Source: Labrys sp. KNU-23
GTDB taxonomy: Bacteria > Pseudomonadota > Alphaproteobacteria > Rhizobiales > Labraceae
Direction: 5' to 3'
Length of the DNA: 64,000 bases
NCBI RefSeq assembly: GCF_008330945.1
Contig: NZ_CP043489.1
Location: 1,054,001 to 1,118,000 of the forward strand
Shown: piece after piece, positions 35,358-43,041 of the stretch
Layout of the letters: each line of letters opens with the position of its first letter
Numbering within the stretch: position 1 is the stretch's first letter
Position numbers and translations under genes: made by a program
Notes under the pieces: generated by a model
Database searches by the model: none
What the model was told of the DNA's origin: nothing
The model's input: the letters and a program-made list of their open reading frames with translations, nothing else

Positions 35358-36181
35358 CGGGATTGGGCAAGAGCTCCTTCAACGCCCTGCGCCTCGCCTT
35401 CGGCGCGCTGATCGTGGCGTTCCTGGTCATCCCGCTGGCAGCGATCCTGCCTTTGGCTTTCACCGACAGCGTCTTCCTGACCTACCCGATGACGGGTCCC
35501 TCGACGCGCTGGTTCGATACGCTCGCCACCAGCGACGCTTGGCAGCGCTCGATCGTCAACTCCATGATCGTGGGCACCGGCGCGACGGTGCTGTCCACCG
35601 TGGTCGGCACGCTCGCCGCCCTCGGCCTCAGGCGCAATCTGGTGCCGTTCTCCGGCGTGCTGCGCTCGATCTTCCTGCTGCCCATGGTGGTACCGGCGGT
35701 GGTGCTCGGCGTCGGCATGCAGATTCTCTATGCAAGGCTCGGCCTCGCCTCTTCCTATGCCGGCGTGATCATCGCCCATGCAGTTCTGTGCGTGCCCTTC
35801 GTGCTGGTCAACGTCTCCGGCTCGCTCGCCAGCATCGATCCGGCGCTGGAGCGGGCGGCGGCGAGCCTCGGCGCTTCGCCCGGCACGGTGTTCCGGGCCG
35901 TGACCTTCCCGCTTGCCTTGCCCGGCATCCTCACCGGTGCGGCCTTCGCCTTCGCCACCTCGCTCGACGAGGTGGTGATCACCCTCTTCGTCGCCGGCCC
36001 CAACCAGACCACGCTGGCCCGGCAGATGTTCTCCTCGCTCAGGGAGAACATCAGCCCGGCCATCGCGGCGGCGGCCTTCCTAATCATCGTGATCACGCTG
36101 ATCCTGGCTCTCGCCGTGAAGGGCGCCGCGATCCTGGCTCTGCTCGGCAAGCGCAAGCAGGTCCTGCCGGCCGAGGAGTAA
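35354..36181 (+). CDS. ABC transporter permease, PotC type
   Basis: The 275-residue permease has six membrane helices. Its EAA loop reads ERAAASLGASPGTVFRAVTFP, and the C-terminal part contains the family LDEVVITLFVAGPNQTTL. It forms the heterodimeric channel with the preceding permease. ATG at 35354 overlaps the TGA of the PotB-type gene. It is the last gene of the transporter; a 21-bp inverted repeat follows 30 bases after its stop. Confidence 0.92.
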   Translation: MTGLGKSSFNALRLAFGALIVAFLVIPLAAILPLAFTDSVFLTYPMTGPSTRWFDTLATSDAWQRSIVNSMIVGTGATVLSTVVGTLAALGLRRNLVPFSGVLRSIFLLPMVVPAVVLGVGMQILYARLGLASSYAGVIIAHAVLCVPFVLVNVSGSLASIDPALERAAASLGASPGTVFRAVTFPLALPGILTGAAFAFATSLDEVVITLFVAGPNQTTLARQMFSSLRENISPAIAAAAFLIIVITLILALAVKGAAILALLGKRKQVLPAEE

Positions 36182-36210
36182 TACCGAGTCCACATTGAAG
36201 TTGACCCGCT

Positions 36211-36290
36211 ATTGCGAGCGTAGCGAAGCAATCCAGCAGCCCCAGGCTCCCTACCTTTCAGCCCCTGGTTTGCTTCGCTACGCTCGCAAT
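36211..36290. repeat. Family B inverted repeat, copy 1
   Basis: The left arm 36211-36231 (ATTGCGAGCGTAGCGAAGCA plus A) and right arm 36270-36290 are perfect 21-bp reverse complements. A second member is at 58233-58318. The element lies after the transporter operon. Confidence 0.9.
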
Positions 36291-36440
36291 GACATTCAAT
36301 GAGACAAATTTTCCGCGGACCGCCATGAGGCCTCCCTCGGCACGTGCGCCGTGTCACGCCGGCATAGCGGTATTTGAGCAAAGATATCGGCAAGTCAGTC
36401 GCGTAGGAGCCTTTGCTCCCATTAAAAACGTGAGAGTTCC

Positions 36441-36887
36441 ATGCCGAGTATCGCCATCGACATCCTGCCCAATCCGACGCGCCGCCAGGTGGCTGCCTTG
36501 CCGCTTCGCGAAAAGGACGGCCGCATCGAAGTCTGCCTGGTGACCACCCGCACCACCCATCGCTGGACCGTGCCGAAGGGCTGGCCGATCAAGGGGCGCA
36601 AGGATCATGTCGCCGCGCGCATCGAGGCCGAGCAGGAGGCCGGGGTAACGGGCAAGCCGCGCAAGAAGGCACTCGGCTCCTTCGTCTATTGGAAACGCCT
36701 CACCGATCGCTTCGAGCTGGTCAAGGTGAATGTCTATCCCCTGCGCGTCACCGGCATGCTGCCGGCCTGGAAGGAACAGGCCGAGCGCCGCGTGCAATGG
36801 ATGGGCCTCGGCGATGCCTCAATCGTCGTGGACGATCCCGGCCTCGCCAGGCTGCTGTCCGGACTGAGGCCGGCGATGGCACCGTAG
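36441..36887 (+). CDS. Nudix-like hydrolase with an atypical Nudix box
   Basis: The 148-residue product has the Nudix fold: QVAALPLREKDGRIEVCLVT, then RWTVPKGWPIKG, and WKEQAERRVQWMG. The box region GRKDHVAARIEAEQEAGV (52-69) matches the diphosphoinositol/nucleotide hydrolase subgroup but lacks two usual acids: the first Glu of the loop is absent and the EE pair reads Gln-Glu. The Glu of the RE position (62) remains. Activity may be altered. ATG at 36441 is chosen for the family N-terminus. It stands alone between repeats. Confidence 0.85.
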   Translation: MPSIAIDILPNPTRRQVAALPLREKDGRIEVCLVTTRTTHRWTVPKGWPIKGRKDHVAARIEAEQEAGVTGKPRKKALGSFVYWKRLTDRFELVKVNVYPLRVTGMLPAWKEQAERRVQWMGLGDASIVVDDPGLARLLSGLRPAMAP

Positions 36888-36899
36888 GATGTCCCTGCT

Positions 36900-36924
36900 C
36901 TGGGATCGCAGGCATCCTTGCCTG
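36900..36924. repeat. Short intergenic repeat, family D copy 2
   Basis: CTGGGATCGCAGGCATCC, then TTGCCTG. It differs from the copy at 18189 by one base in this stretch and lies 13 bases after the Nudix-like stop. Confidence 0.7.
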
Positions 36925-36962
36925 TTTGACGCCAACTTTGCGGATAAAGGCGTGGGTCGCAC

Positions 36963-37046
36963 GGAGGGTCGATCTCCAGATCGACCGTTTTCTCCCTCTA
37001 TTTCGCCCAACGTCTCAAAGATGGTCGATCTGGAGATCGACCCTCC
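36963..37046. repeat. Perfect 24-bp inverted repeat (family E)
   Basis: The left arm 36963-36986 (GGAGGGTCGATCTCCAGATC onward) and right arm 37023-37046 are exact reverse complements around a 36-base loop. Each arm also contains the self-complementary GATCTGGAGATC-type core. It lies between convergent Nudix-like and LysR genes. Confidence 0.9.
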
Positions 37047-37108
37047 ATCCCGCTTCACCCCGCAAAGCTAGCGTCCATTGGGGGCATCCAATGAAGTGAT
37101 GACCTGGC

Positions 37109-38011
37109 CTAGCCGGCCAGTTGCTCGGTGCAGACCTTGCGGACGCAGTCCCTCAACCAGCGATGGGCTGGATCGGCGTCCAGCCGCGGGTGCCAGAGCA
37201 GGGAGATCGTGATCTCCGCCAGGGGAAATGGCAGCGGGAAGCAGAACAGGCCTGCGCGCAGGCGGCCGGTCGAACGTTCGGGCACGGTGGCGACCAGGTC
37301 GGTCGAGCGGGCCAGGGCCAGCGCTTCGGAAAAGCTGCTGACGATCGTGGCGATGTTCGGCTCGAGACCGAGGGCTTCGAGCCTGCCATCGGCCGGCCCC
37401 CTATAGAGGGCTCGGCGTGAGATCAGGACATGGCTTGCCTGTGCATAGCGGGCTGGCGTGACCGGAGCCTCGCTCAGAGGATGGCCCATCCTGACGACAC
37501 CGATGAAACGATCACGGAACAGGGCCTGCGCCCGCACTTCCGGCCCCATCGAATCGCCGATGACGCCCGTCTCCAAATCCACACTGCCGTCGCGCAGGGG
37601 CGTGCTGTCCTTGTCGGCTTTCGGCACGAAACGCAGCGTGACCCCCGGCGCCTGTTCGCGGGCATAAGCGATAAGATCGGGTCCGAAATTCTCGACGAAA
37701 CCCTCCCTGTTGCGCAGGGTGAAGGTTCTCGTGAGCTTTTTCAGGTCGAGCGCCTCCACCGGACGAAGGACGCTTTCGACCGCCTGGACGAGTTGGCCGA
37801 CGTTTTCGCGCAGTTCCAAAGCCCGCGGTGTCGGTACGAGGCCGCGGCCGGCGCGAACGAGCAGCGGATCGCCGGTCGTGTCCCGCAATCGGGCCAGGGC
37901 TCGGCTCATCGCCGAGGGGCTGAGCCTGAGACGACGGGCCGCTCGAGCGACACTGCCTTCCGTCAGCAGGACGTCGAGCGTGATGAGAAGATTGAAATCG
38001 GGCAGCGTCAT
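37109..38011 (-). CDS. LysR family transcriptional regulator
   Basis: The 300-residue protein has the LysR helix-turn-helix (VARAARRLRLSPSAMSRALARL at about 22-43) and a periplasmic-binding-like effector domain. Its N-terminus MTLPDFNLLITLDVLLTEG is of the NodD/SyrM-like branch. ATG at 38011 is the only start that gives the family N-terminus. It is divergent from an MFS drug-type exporter, which it probably controls; an inverted repeat TGCAC-N7-GTGCA lies between them. Confidence 0.92.
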   Translation of the reverse strand: MTLPDFNLLITLDVLLTEGSVARAARRLRLSPSAMSRALARLRDTTGDPLLVRAGRGLVPTPRALELRENVGQLVQAVESVLRPVEALDLKKLTRTFTLRNREGFVENFGPDLIAYAREQAPGVTLRFVPKADKDSTPLRDGSVDLETGVIGDSMGPEVRAQALFRDRFIGVVRMGHPLSEAPVTPARYAQASHVLISRRALYRGPADGRLEALGLEPNIATIVSSFSEALALARSTDLVATVPERSTGRLRAGLFCFPLPFPLAEITISLLWHPRLDADPAHRWLRDCVRKVCTEQLAG

Positions 38012-38055
38012 GGACCGATCATAGCATCCAAGGGCAATTATGGCATGGCGTTCGA

Positions 38056-38072
38056 TGCACCAATGAAGTGCA
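38056..38072. promoter_or_regulatory. Candidate LysR-type operator TGCAC-N7-GTGCA
   Basis: The dyad has the T-N11-A spacing within a larger arm pair, as in LysR boxes. It lies in the 140-base divergent gap, 45 bases upstream of the LysR ATG and about 80 upstream of the MFS start. Confidence 0.45.
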
Positions 38073-38151
38073 AATGATGCGCATTCCGCCATATCAGGCA
38101 CAGGCCTATCTTTCAGCGGTTCCCCCTTCGAACCGACGGAAGACGCAATCC

Positions 38152-39603
38152 ATGCCGAAATCAGCCACGAGAGACGATGGACGGGTGCATGAAAAACCCA
38201 CGCCTCCGTTCCACGGGGCCCTCGCCTGCCTCAGCCTCTGCATCCTGCTGTCCTCCCTGGGCACCAGCATCGCCAATGTCGCCTTGCCGACTTTGGCCGC
38301 GGCCTTCTCGGCCTCATTCGAGCAGGTGCAGTGGATCGTGCTGGCCTATCTGCTGGCGATGACCACCCTGGTCGTCAGCGTCGGGCGATTGGGGGACATC
38401 GTCGGGCGGCGAAGGCTGCTGCTGTCGGGTCTCTTGCTGTTTACATCGGCTTCGGCTTGCTGCGCGGTAGCGCCGACCTTCGGGCTGCTGGTCGCGGCGC
38501 GCGCTGCACAGGGCCTCGGCGCCGCCATCATGGCGGCTCTCGGCATGGCTATTATCGGCGAAGCCGTTCCGAGGGAAAGGACCGGCAGTGCCATGGGGCT
38601 GCTCGGCACGATGTCGGCCGTCGGCACCGCCCTGGGGCCATCGCTCGGAGGCCTCATGATTTCCGCCTTCGGCTGGCGGAGCATCTTCCTTCTCAATATC
38701 CCTTTGGGCCTCCTGGCCCTCTATCTTGCTCGTCGCTTCCTGCGCGAGGATGGCGGCAAATCCCGGGATGCCCGCAACAGATTCGACAGCCTCGGCACAT
38801 TCCTGCTCGCCGCAACGCTCGCTGCCTACGCCCTGGCCACGACCACGGGGCGCAGCGCTCCCGCCTGGACCGGAGCGAGCCTGCTGCTGGCAACCGTCAT
38901 CGGCGGCGCCCTTTTCCTGCTGGTCGAGGCACGTATCAGCTCACCCCTGATCCAATTGGCCGCCTTCCGCAGCGAGGGGCTGAGCGCCAATTTGGCGACG
39001 AGCGCCCTGGTCGCCACGGTAATGATGACGACCTTCGTCGTCGGGCCATTCTACCTGTCCGGCGTCTTCGCTCTCGACGAGGCTGAAATCGGCGCGGTGA
39101 TGGCGATCGGCCCCGTCCTTTCCATCCTGAGCGGGGTCTTTGCCGGACGCATCGTCGATCGCCTGGGTGCGCCTCGCCTGATCCTCATCGGCCTGACCGA
39201 GATGGCGGTCGGAGCCATCGTCCTGTCTACAATGGGCCCGGCATTCGGCGTCGCGGGCTATATTGCCGGCATCGTCATCCTGACGCCGGGCTACCAGCTT
39301 TTCCAGGCCGCCAACAACACCGCCGCCATGGCCAGTATCCCAGCGGACCGGCGAGGCGTGACATCAGGCCTCGTCAATTTGTCGCGCAATCTGGGCCTGA
39401 TAACGGGGGCTTCGGCCATGGGCGCCATCTTCCGTTTCGCCGCGGGAACGGGCGACATCGCCAAGGCCCCTCCGGAGGCCGTCGCCTTCGGCATGCAGGC
39501 AACATTCGGCACCGCCGCGCTCCTGATCGTGGTGGCGATCATCCTGGCTGCGGGAACGCGCATTCTGGCTGGACGCGCCGCACATCCCCAGGACGCCCCC
39601 TGA
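38152..39603 (+). CDS. MFS transporter, DHA2 (EmrB/QacA-like) drug:H+ antiporter family
   Basis: The 483-residue protein has about 14 membrane segments. It shows motif D1 SSLGTSIANVALPTLAAAF, motif A GRLGDIVGRRR, and motif C GTALGPSLGGLM, all typical of 14-TMS exporters. It should export a hydrophobic compound in exchange for protons. ATG at 38152 gives a usual short cytoplasmic N-terminus. Divergence from a LysR gene suggests induced expression. Confidence 0.92.
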   Translation: MPKSATRDDGRVHEKPTPPFHGALACLSLCILLSSLGTSIANVALPTLAAAFSASFEQVQWIVLAYLLAMTTLVVSVGRLGDIVGRRRLLLSGLLLFTSASACCAVAPTFGLLVAARAAQGLGAAIMAALGMAIIGEAVPRERTGSAMGLLGTMSAVGTALGPSLGGLMISAFGWRSIFLLNIPLGLLALYLARRFLREDGGKSRDARNRFDSLGTFLLAATLAAYALATTTGRSAPAWTGASLLLATVIGGALFLLVEARISSPLIQLAAFRSEGLSANLATSALVATVMMTTFVVGPFYLSGVFALDEAEIGAVMAIGPVLSILSGVFAGRIVDRLGAPRLILIGLTEMAVGAIVLSTMGPAFGVAGYIAGIVILTPGYQLFQAANNTAAMASIPADRRGVTSGLVNLSRNLGLITGASAMGAIFRFAAGTGDIAKAPPEAVAFGMQATFGTAALLIVVAIILAAGTRILAGRAAHPQDAP

Positions 39604-39628
39604 ATTGCCGACGCACGTCAGGCCTAGC

Positions 39629-39774
39629 GCAAATTCACCCTCGCCTGCGAGGACTAGGGTTCGCACGCATCACCCACTTGCAAGATCGGGTACGACTATC
39701 CTGCCCCGAAGTCGGGGAAGGATAGTTGCGCCTTATTCTGCCCGTAGCCTGAAAAGGGAGGGTGAAGAATTTGC
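39629..39774. repeat. Nested inverted-repeat element between convergent genes
   Basis: An outer pair joins GCAAATTCACCCTC (39629-39642) with GAGGGTG-AAG-AATTTGC (39758-39774, three extra bases). An inner hairpin joins ACTATCCT and CCCCGA with TCGGGG and AGGATAGT (39695-39726). No T-run follows. It looks like a small transposable or structured element. Confidence 0.65.
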
Positions 39775-39799
39775 ACCCGCAAAAACAGAGGAAAATGCC

Positions 39800-40213
39800 T
39801 CAGCCCTGCGGCGCCATCGCGGCGGGATCCATCCACACGATTTCCCAGACATTGCCGTCGGGATCCTCGACGCTACGGCTGACCATGAAGCCATGATCCT
39901 GTGCCGGGTTGGGATCGGCACGCCCGCCTGCTGCCGTGGTGCGGGCCAGCGTCGCGTCCACCGCATCGCGCGTATCGACATTGAGGGCAATCAGCGCTTG
40001 GCTCCATTGGCGCGCATCGCCGATCGGGCGTTGGGTGAACTGGCCATAACGCTCATGGGTAAGCAGCATCACGACGATCGCCTCGGAAAGCACCAGCGAC
40101 TTGGTCTGCTCGTCGGAAAATTGCGGGTTCACCTCGCCGCCCAGGGCGACATAGAATGCGGTCGCGGCGGCAAGATCGCGCACCGGCAGATTCAAGAAAA
40201 TCATCTTGGCCAT
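39800..40213 (-). CDS. VOC (glyoxalase/dioxygenase superfamily) protein
   Basis: The 137-residue protein has the paired beta-alpha-beta-beta-beta units of the VOC fold: KMIFLNLPVRDLAAATAFY at the start, and RSVEDPDGNVWEIVWMDP at the end, which supplies a metal-ligand Glu. It belongs to the PhnB/28-kDa-like lactoylglutathione-lyase-related group; substrate unknown. ATG at 40213 follows GGAGGAAG. It is divergent from a MarR regulator and shares a strong palindromic operator with it. Confidence 0.9.
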   Translation of the reverse strand: MAKMIFLNLPVRDLAAATAFYVALGGEVNPQFSDEQTKSLVLSEAIVVMLLTHERYGQFTQRPIGDARQWSQALIALNVDTRDAVDATLARTTAAGGRADPNPAQDHGFMVSRSVEDPDGNVWEIVWMDPAAMAPQG

Positions 40214-40271
40214 CACTTCCTCCTTCACCGAATGGGCGAGTTGATTTATTATCTCGCTGTGATGTTAGTAA

Positions 40272-40305
40272 GCACAAAGTATCTTAATGTCAAGATACTT
40301 TGTGC
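40272..40305. promoter_or_regulatory. MarR-type operator: perfect 14-bp inverted repeat
   Basis: GCACAAAGTATCTT (40272-40285) and AAGATACTTTGTGC (40292-40305) are exact complements with a six-base spacer. The inner ATCTTNATGTCAAGAT core is of the form bound by many MarR-family proteins. It lies 15 bases before the MarR ATG and 58 bases upstream of the VOC ATG, so it can serve both. Confidence 0.8.
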
Positions 40306-40320
40306 CAAGAGAACCTGCCG

Positions 40321-40803
40321 ATGGACCGCGCCGACACAGCCGTCGAACAATGGGCTCGCGAGCGACCCGACCTTCCCTCCCTGCCCATGGCGGTATTCGG
40401 CCGCCTGTCCGATGCATCCGAACGGGTGCTGCGCGACCATATGAACCCGCTCTTCGCCACCGCGGGCCTGCAGCCCGGCGAATTCGACGTGCTGGCCACG
40501 CTGAGGCGTTCGGGCGAGCCCTATATGCTGTCGCCGACCCGCCTCTACGAAGCGGCGATGATCTCCTCGGGCGGTATGACCAATCGCCTCGACCGGCTGG
40601 AGCGCGCCGGCCTGGTCGAGAGGCTTCCCGATCCCAATGACCGTCGCGGCAAGCTGATCGCCCTTACCGAGGCCGGCAAGATCGTGATCGATGAGACCAT
40701 TGCGCGCCATGTCGCCAATGAGCAGCGGCTGCTGTCGGTGCTGACGCAGGCCGAGCAGGAAACCCTCGATAGCCTGCTCAGAAAGCTGATCACTGCACTT
40801 TGA
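40321..40803 (+). CDS. MarR family transcriptional regulator
   Basis: The 160-residue protein has a winged helix: GLQPGEFDVLATLRRSG, LYEAAMISSGGMTNRLDRLE for recognition, and the wing RLPDPNDRRGKLIALTEAG with the conserved Asp-Arg-Arg. ATG at 40321 is used; a GTG seven codons upstream would lie inside the operator. Such regulators repress a divergent gene until a phenolic or oxidative signal binds. Divergent target: the VOC protein. Confidence 0.93.
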   Translation: MDRADTAVEQWARERPDLPSLPMAVFGRLSDASERVLRDHMNPLFATAGLQPGEFDVLATLRRSGEPYMLSPTRLYEAAMISSGGMTNRLDRLERAGLVERLPDPNDRRGKLIALTEAGKIVIDETIARHVANEQRLLSVLTQAEQETLDSLLRKLITAL

Positions 40804-40843
40804 CGAAGGGCTCGCGCTCCCTTCGGAGCCAAGCACCTACGCT

Positions 40844-41422
40844 TCAACCAGGCAGCCGCTGGATCAGCGGCCTGGGCTCCGGCTGCACCTCCCGCACCAG
40901 GTTGACGCCTGCTTCATATTGATGAAAGCCGTCGAAATCGCCCTTGCCGATCGGGCAGCCGGCGAGGCGCAGGAGCGAATAGGCCATGCCGAGATGAAAG
41001 AAGAAATTCGGCAAGGCATATTGGGTGACGAATTCGACGGCCTTGGCCTCGAACACGGCCTGGCCGGCCTTCTCCCGTACGAGCCTGGCTTCGCCACCGG
41101 CAAAATCGCGCCGCGAGACGTTTCTGAGCCGGGCGATGGTGTTGCCCAGGAGCAGGCGAATGTCTTCGATCGATTCGATCGGGCCGTCATCGAGCATGAT
41201 CGGCTGCTGCAGCACCGGATTGATGGCCCGGATTGAGAAGCCCAGCGCGATGCGAACCTGCCACTTCAACGGGAACATGTTCGGCTGCAGGGCCAGGTTG
41301 AGGACTTCCGTCTCCTCCGTGCCCTGGAGCTGCAGATGCTCGGCCGTCTTGCCGAGGATCGTGTCGAGATTGCTGAGATAGCGCAGGAAAACCGGTACGG
41401 AAACGTCGAAGAGGTCAGCCAT
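40844..41422 (-). CDS. DUF1993 family protein
   Basis: This 192-residue soluble protein begins MADLFDVSVPVFLRYLSNLD and contains the NFFFHLGMAYSLLRLAG segment near the C-terminus, both characteristic of DUF1993. The fold is a four-helix bundle of the DinB-like type and its function is unknown. ATG at 41422 gives the family N-terminus; the frame runs on to 41494 without support. It is convergent with the MarR gene. Confidence 0.85.
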   Translation of the reverse strand: MADLFDVSVPVFLRYLSNLDTILGKTAEHLQLQGTEETEVLNLALQPNMFPLKWQVRIALGFSIRAINPVLQQPIMLDDGPIESIEDIRLLLGNTIARLRNVSRRDFAGGEARLVREKAGQAVFEAKAVEFVTQYALPNFFFHLGMAYSLLRLAGCPIGKGDFDGFHQYEAGVNLVREVQPEPRPLIQRLPG

Positions 41423-41534
41423 GGGCTTGCTTCCCTGGGCGGCCTGGCACCACCCGCATAGATAGGCCTGTGGAATTCTGGATGCAGCGGGCAAGAAGCC
41501 GGCCAGGGCTTATCCCCGGCCTGTTGCCGCGCCT

Positions 41535-41634
41535 GCAGCAAAGGGCGTTTCTGCGAACCCACTTTGCTGCAACGCCTTGTCTCGATGCATTGTCCTGACC
41601 GAAAAGTCGATCGACTTTTCTGGAAAATGCTTCA
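41535..41634. repeat. Family C bipartite repeat, copy 4
   Basis: First hairpin GCAGCAAAG (41535-41543) with CTTTGCTGC (41562-41570). A linker and GACCGAAAAGTCGATC follow, then the second hairpin ending GAAAATGCTTCA. Its last bases overlap the TGA stop of the polyprenyl synthase gene. Confidence 0.75.
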
Positions 41635-42648
41635 GTGAGCGCGGCCGATACAGAATTCCACCACATCCGCCAGGGCCGATTTCATCGGGCTGTCCGCGAA
41701 CAGCGCCAGCGCATCCTTGGCCATGGCCCCATAGTGACGGGCGCGCTCGATGGTATCTTCCAGCGTTTTGTGGCGGCGCATCAGGCCGATGGCGTGTTCG
41801 AGATCGGCGTCCGCGATCTCGCCGCGCTCCAGCGTCCGGCGCCAGAAATCGCGCTCGGCCTCGTTGCCGCGCCGGAAGGCCAGCACCACCGGCAGGGTGA
41901 TCTTGCCCTCGCGGAAATCGTCGCCGACATTCTTGCCGAGCTTGGCATCCGAACCGCCATAGTCGAGCGCATCGTCGACGAGCTGAAAGGCGATGCCGAG
42001 ATTCATGCCGAAGGAACGGCAGGCGGCCTGTTCATCCTTGGGGCGCTCGGCCAGGACCGGGCCGACTTCACAGGCGGCCGCGAAGAGTTCCGCCGTCTTG
42101 CCGCGAATCACCGCCAGATACTCGTCCTCGGTGGTCGCCGTGTTCTTGGCGGCGGCAAGCTGGGCCACTTCGCCCTCGGCGATCACGGTCGCGGCCGTGG
42201 ACAGGATGTCGAGCGCCTTGAGCGAGCCGACTTCCACCATCATCTTGAAAGCCTGGCCGAGCAGGAAATCGCCGACCAGGACGCTCGCCTCATTGCCCCA
42301 CAGCATGCGGGCGGCCGGCTTGCCGCGCCGCATGTCGCTTTCGTCGACGACATCATCGTGCAGAAGCGTGGCCGTATGCATGAATTCCACGGAAGCCGCC
42401 AGCTTCACATGCCCCTCGCCCTGGTAGTGGGCAAGCTGCGCCGTCGCCAAGGTCAGGATCGGGCGCAGGCGCTTGCCGCCGGAGGAGATCAGATGGTTGG
42501 CGACTTCAGGGATCATCGTCACCTCCGACCCCGTCCGCGACAGGATGGTGGCATTGACCCGCGCCATATCCGCCTTGGTCAGGTCGACGATCGGCTGGAT
42601 CGATCCTTGCGACCCGGATTTGTCCTCGAATGCGACAACGACGCCCAA
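41632..42648 (-). CDS. ispB: Polyprenyl diphosphate synthase (octaprenyl/decaprenyl-type)
   Basis: This enzyme elongates farnesyl diphosphate with isopentenyl units to make the ubiquinone side chain. The 338-residue product has the first Asp-rich motif DDVVDESD at 98-105, GGKRLRP at 57-63, and the second motif VDDALDY at 225-231. The start is most likely TTG at 42648: it gives the family N-terminus (GVVVAFED) and has GGAG eight bases upstream. A GTG at 42657 is too close to that site. The stop lies at the edge of a family C repeat. It is divergent from the DUF2007 gene. Chain length cannot be read from sequence. Confidence 0.92.
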   Translation of the reverse strand: MGVVVAFEDKSGSQGSIQPIVDLTKADMARVNATILSRTGSEVTMIPEVANHLISSGGKRLRPILTLATAQLAHYQGEGHVKLAASVEFMHTATLLHDDVVDESDMRRGKPAARMLWGNEASVLVGDFLLGQAFKMMVEVGSLKALDILSTAATVIAEGEVAQLAAAKNTATTEDEYLAVIRGKTAELFAAACEVGPVLAERPKDEQAACRSFGMNLGIAFQLVDDALDYGGSDAKLGKNVGDDFREGKITLPVVLAFRRGNEAERDFWRRTLERGEIADADLEHAIGLMRRHKTLEDTIERARHYGAMAKDALALFADSPMKSALADVVEFCIGRAH

Positions 42649-42762
42649 TACATGCACTCCGTTTTGCCGGCACCATAGAAATGCGCGGCTCCCCATACAA
42701 GCTCGCTGTTGTCGCGCCAACAGGCTCCCGAGCGGATTCCCCAAGACGGCAAACTCCACTCG

Positions 42763-42804
42763 GCGATTATCGCAACGCCTTGTTGCAATTGTTGCGATAA
42801 TCGC
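42763..42804. promoter_or_regulatory. Perfect 14-bp palindrome between ispB and DUF2007 genes
   Basis: GCGATTATCGCAAC (42763-42776) and its exact complement (42791-42804) flank a 14-base spacer that contains another TTGCAA. The right arm itself contains the palindrome TTGCGATAATCGCAA. It lies just before the DUF2007 start (42817) in the divergent promoter, and may be an operator. Confidence 0.55.
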
Positions 42805-42816
42805 AACGATTGCCGC

Positions 42817-43041
42817 ATGGAAGAAATCGTTCGTACCAATGATCCCGTGTTGATCTCCTATATCGAGGCTTTGCTGACCGAGGCGGGCGTGGTCCATCTC
42901 GTGCTGGACACCCATATGAGCGTGCTGGAAGGCTCGCTCGGCATGATCCCACGCCGCATCCTGGTCGACACCGACCAGAGCGTGCTGGCTCGCCAACGGT
43001 TGACCGAAGCCGGCCTCGGCAAGGAGTTGCGCACGCCGTGA
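42817..43041 (+). CDS. DUF2007 domain protein
   Basis: The 74-residue product (EEIVRTNDPVLISYIEALL, then EGSLGMIPRRILVD) matches DUF2007, a small ACT-like or PII-like fold of unknown role. ATG at 42817 is taken as start. Its TGA overlaps the GTG of the methyltransferase gene, a pairing widespread in Hyphomicrobiales, so a joint role is likely. Confidence 0.85.
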   Translation: MEEIVRTNDPVLISYIEALLTEAGVVHLVLDTHMSVLEGSLGMIPRRILVDTDQSVLARQRLTEAGLGKELRTP

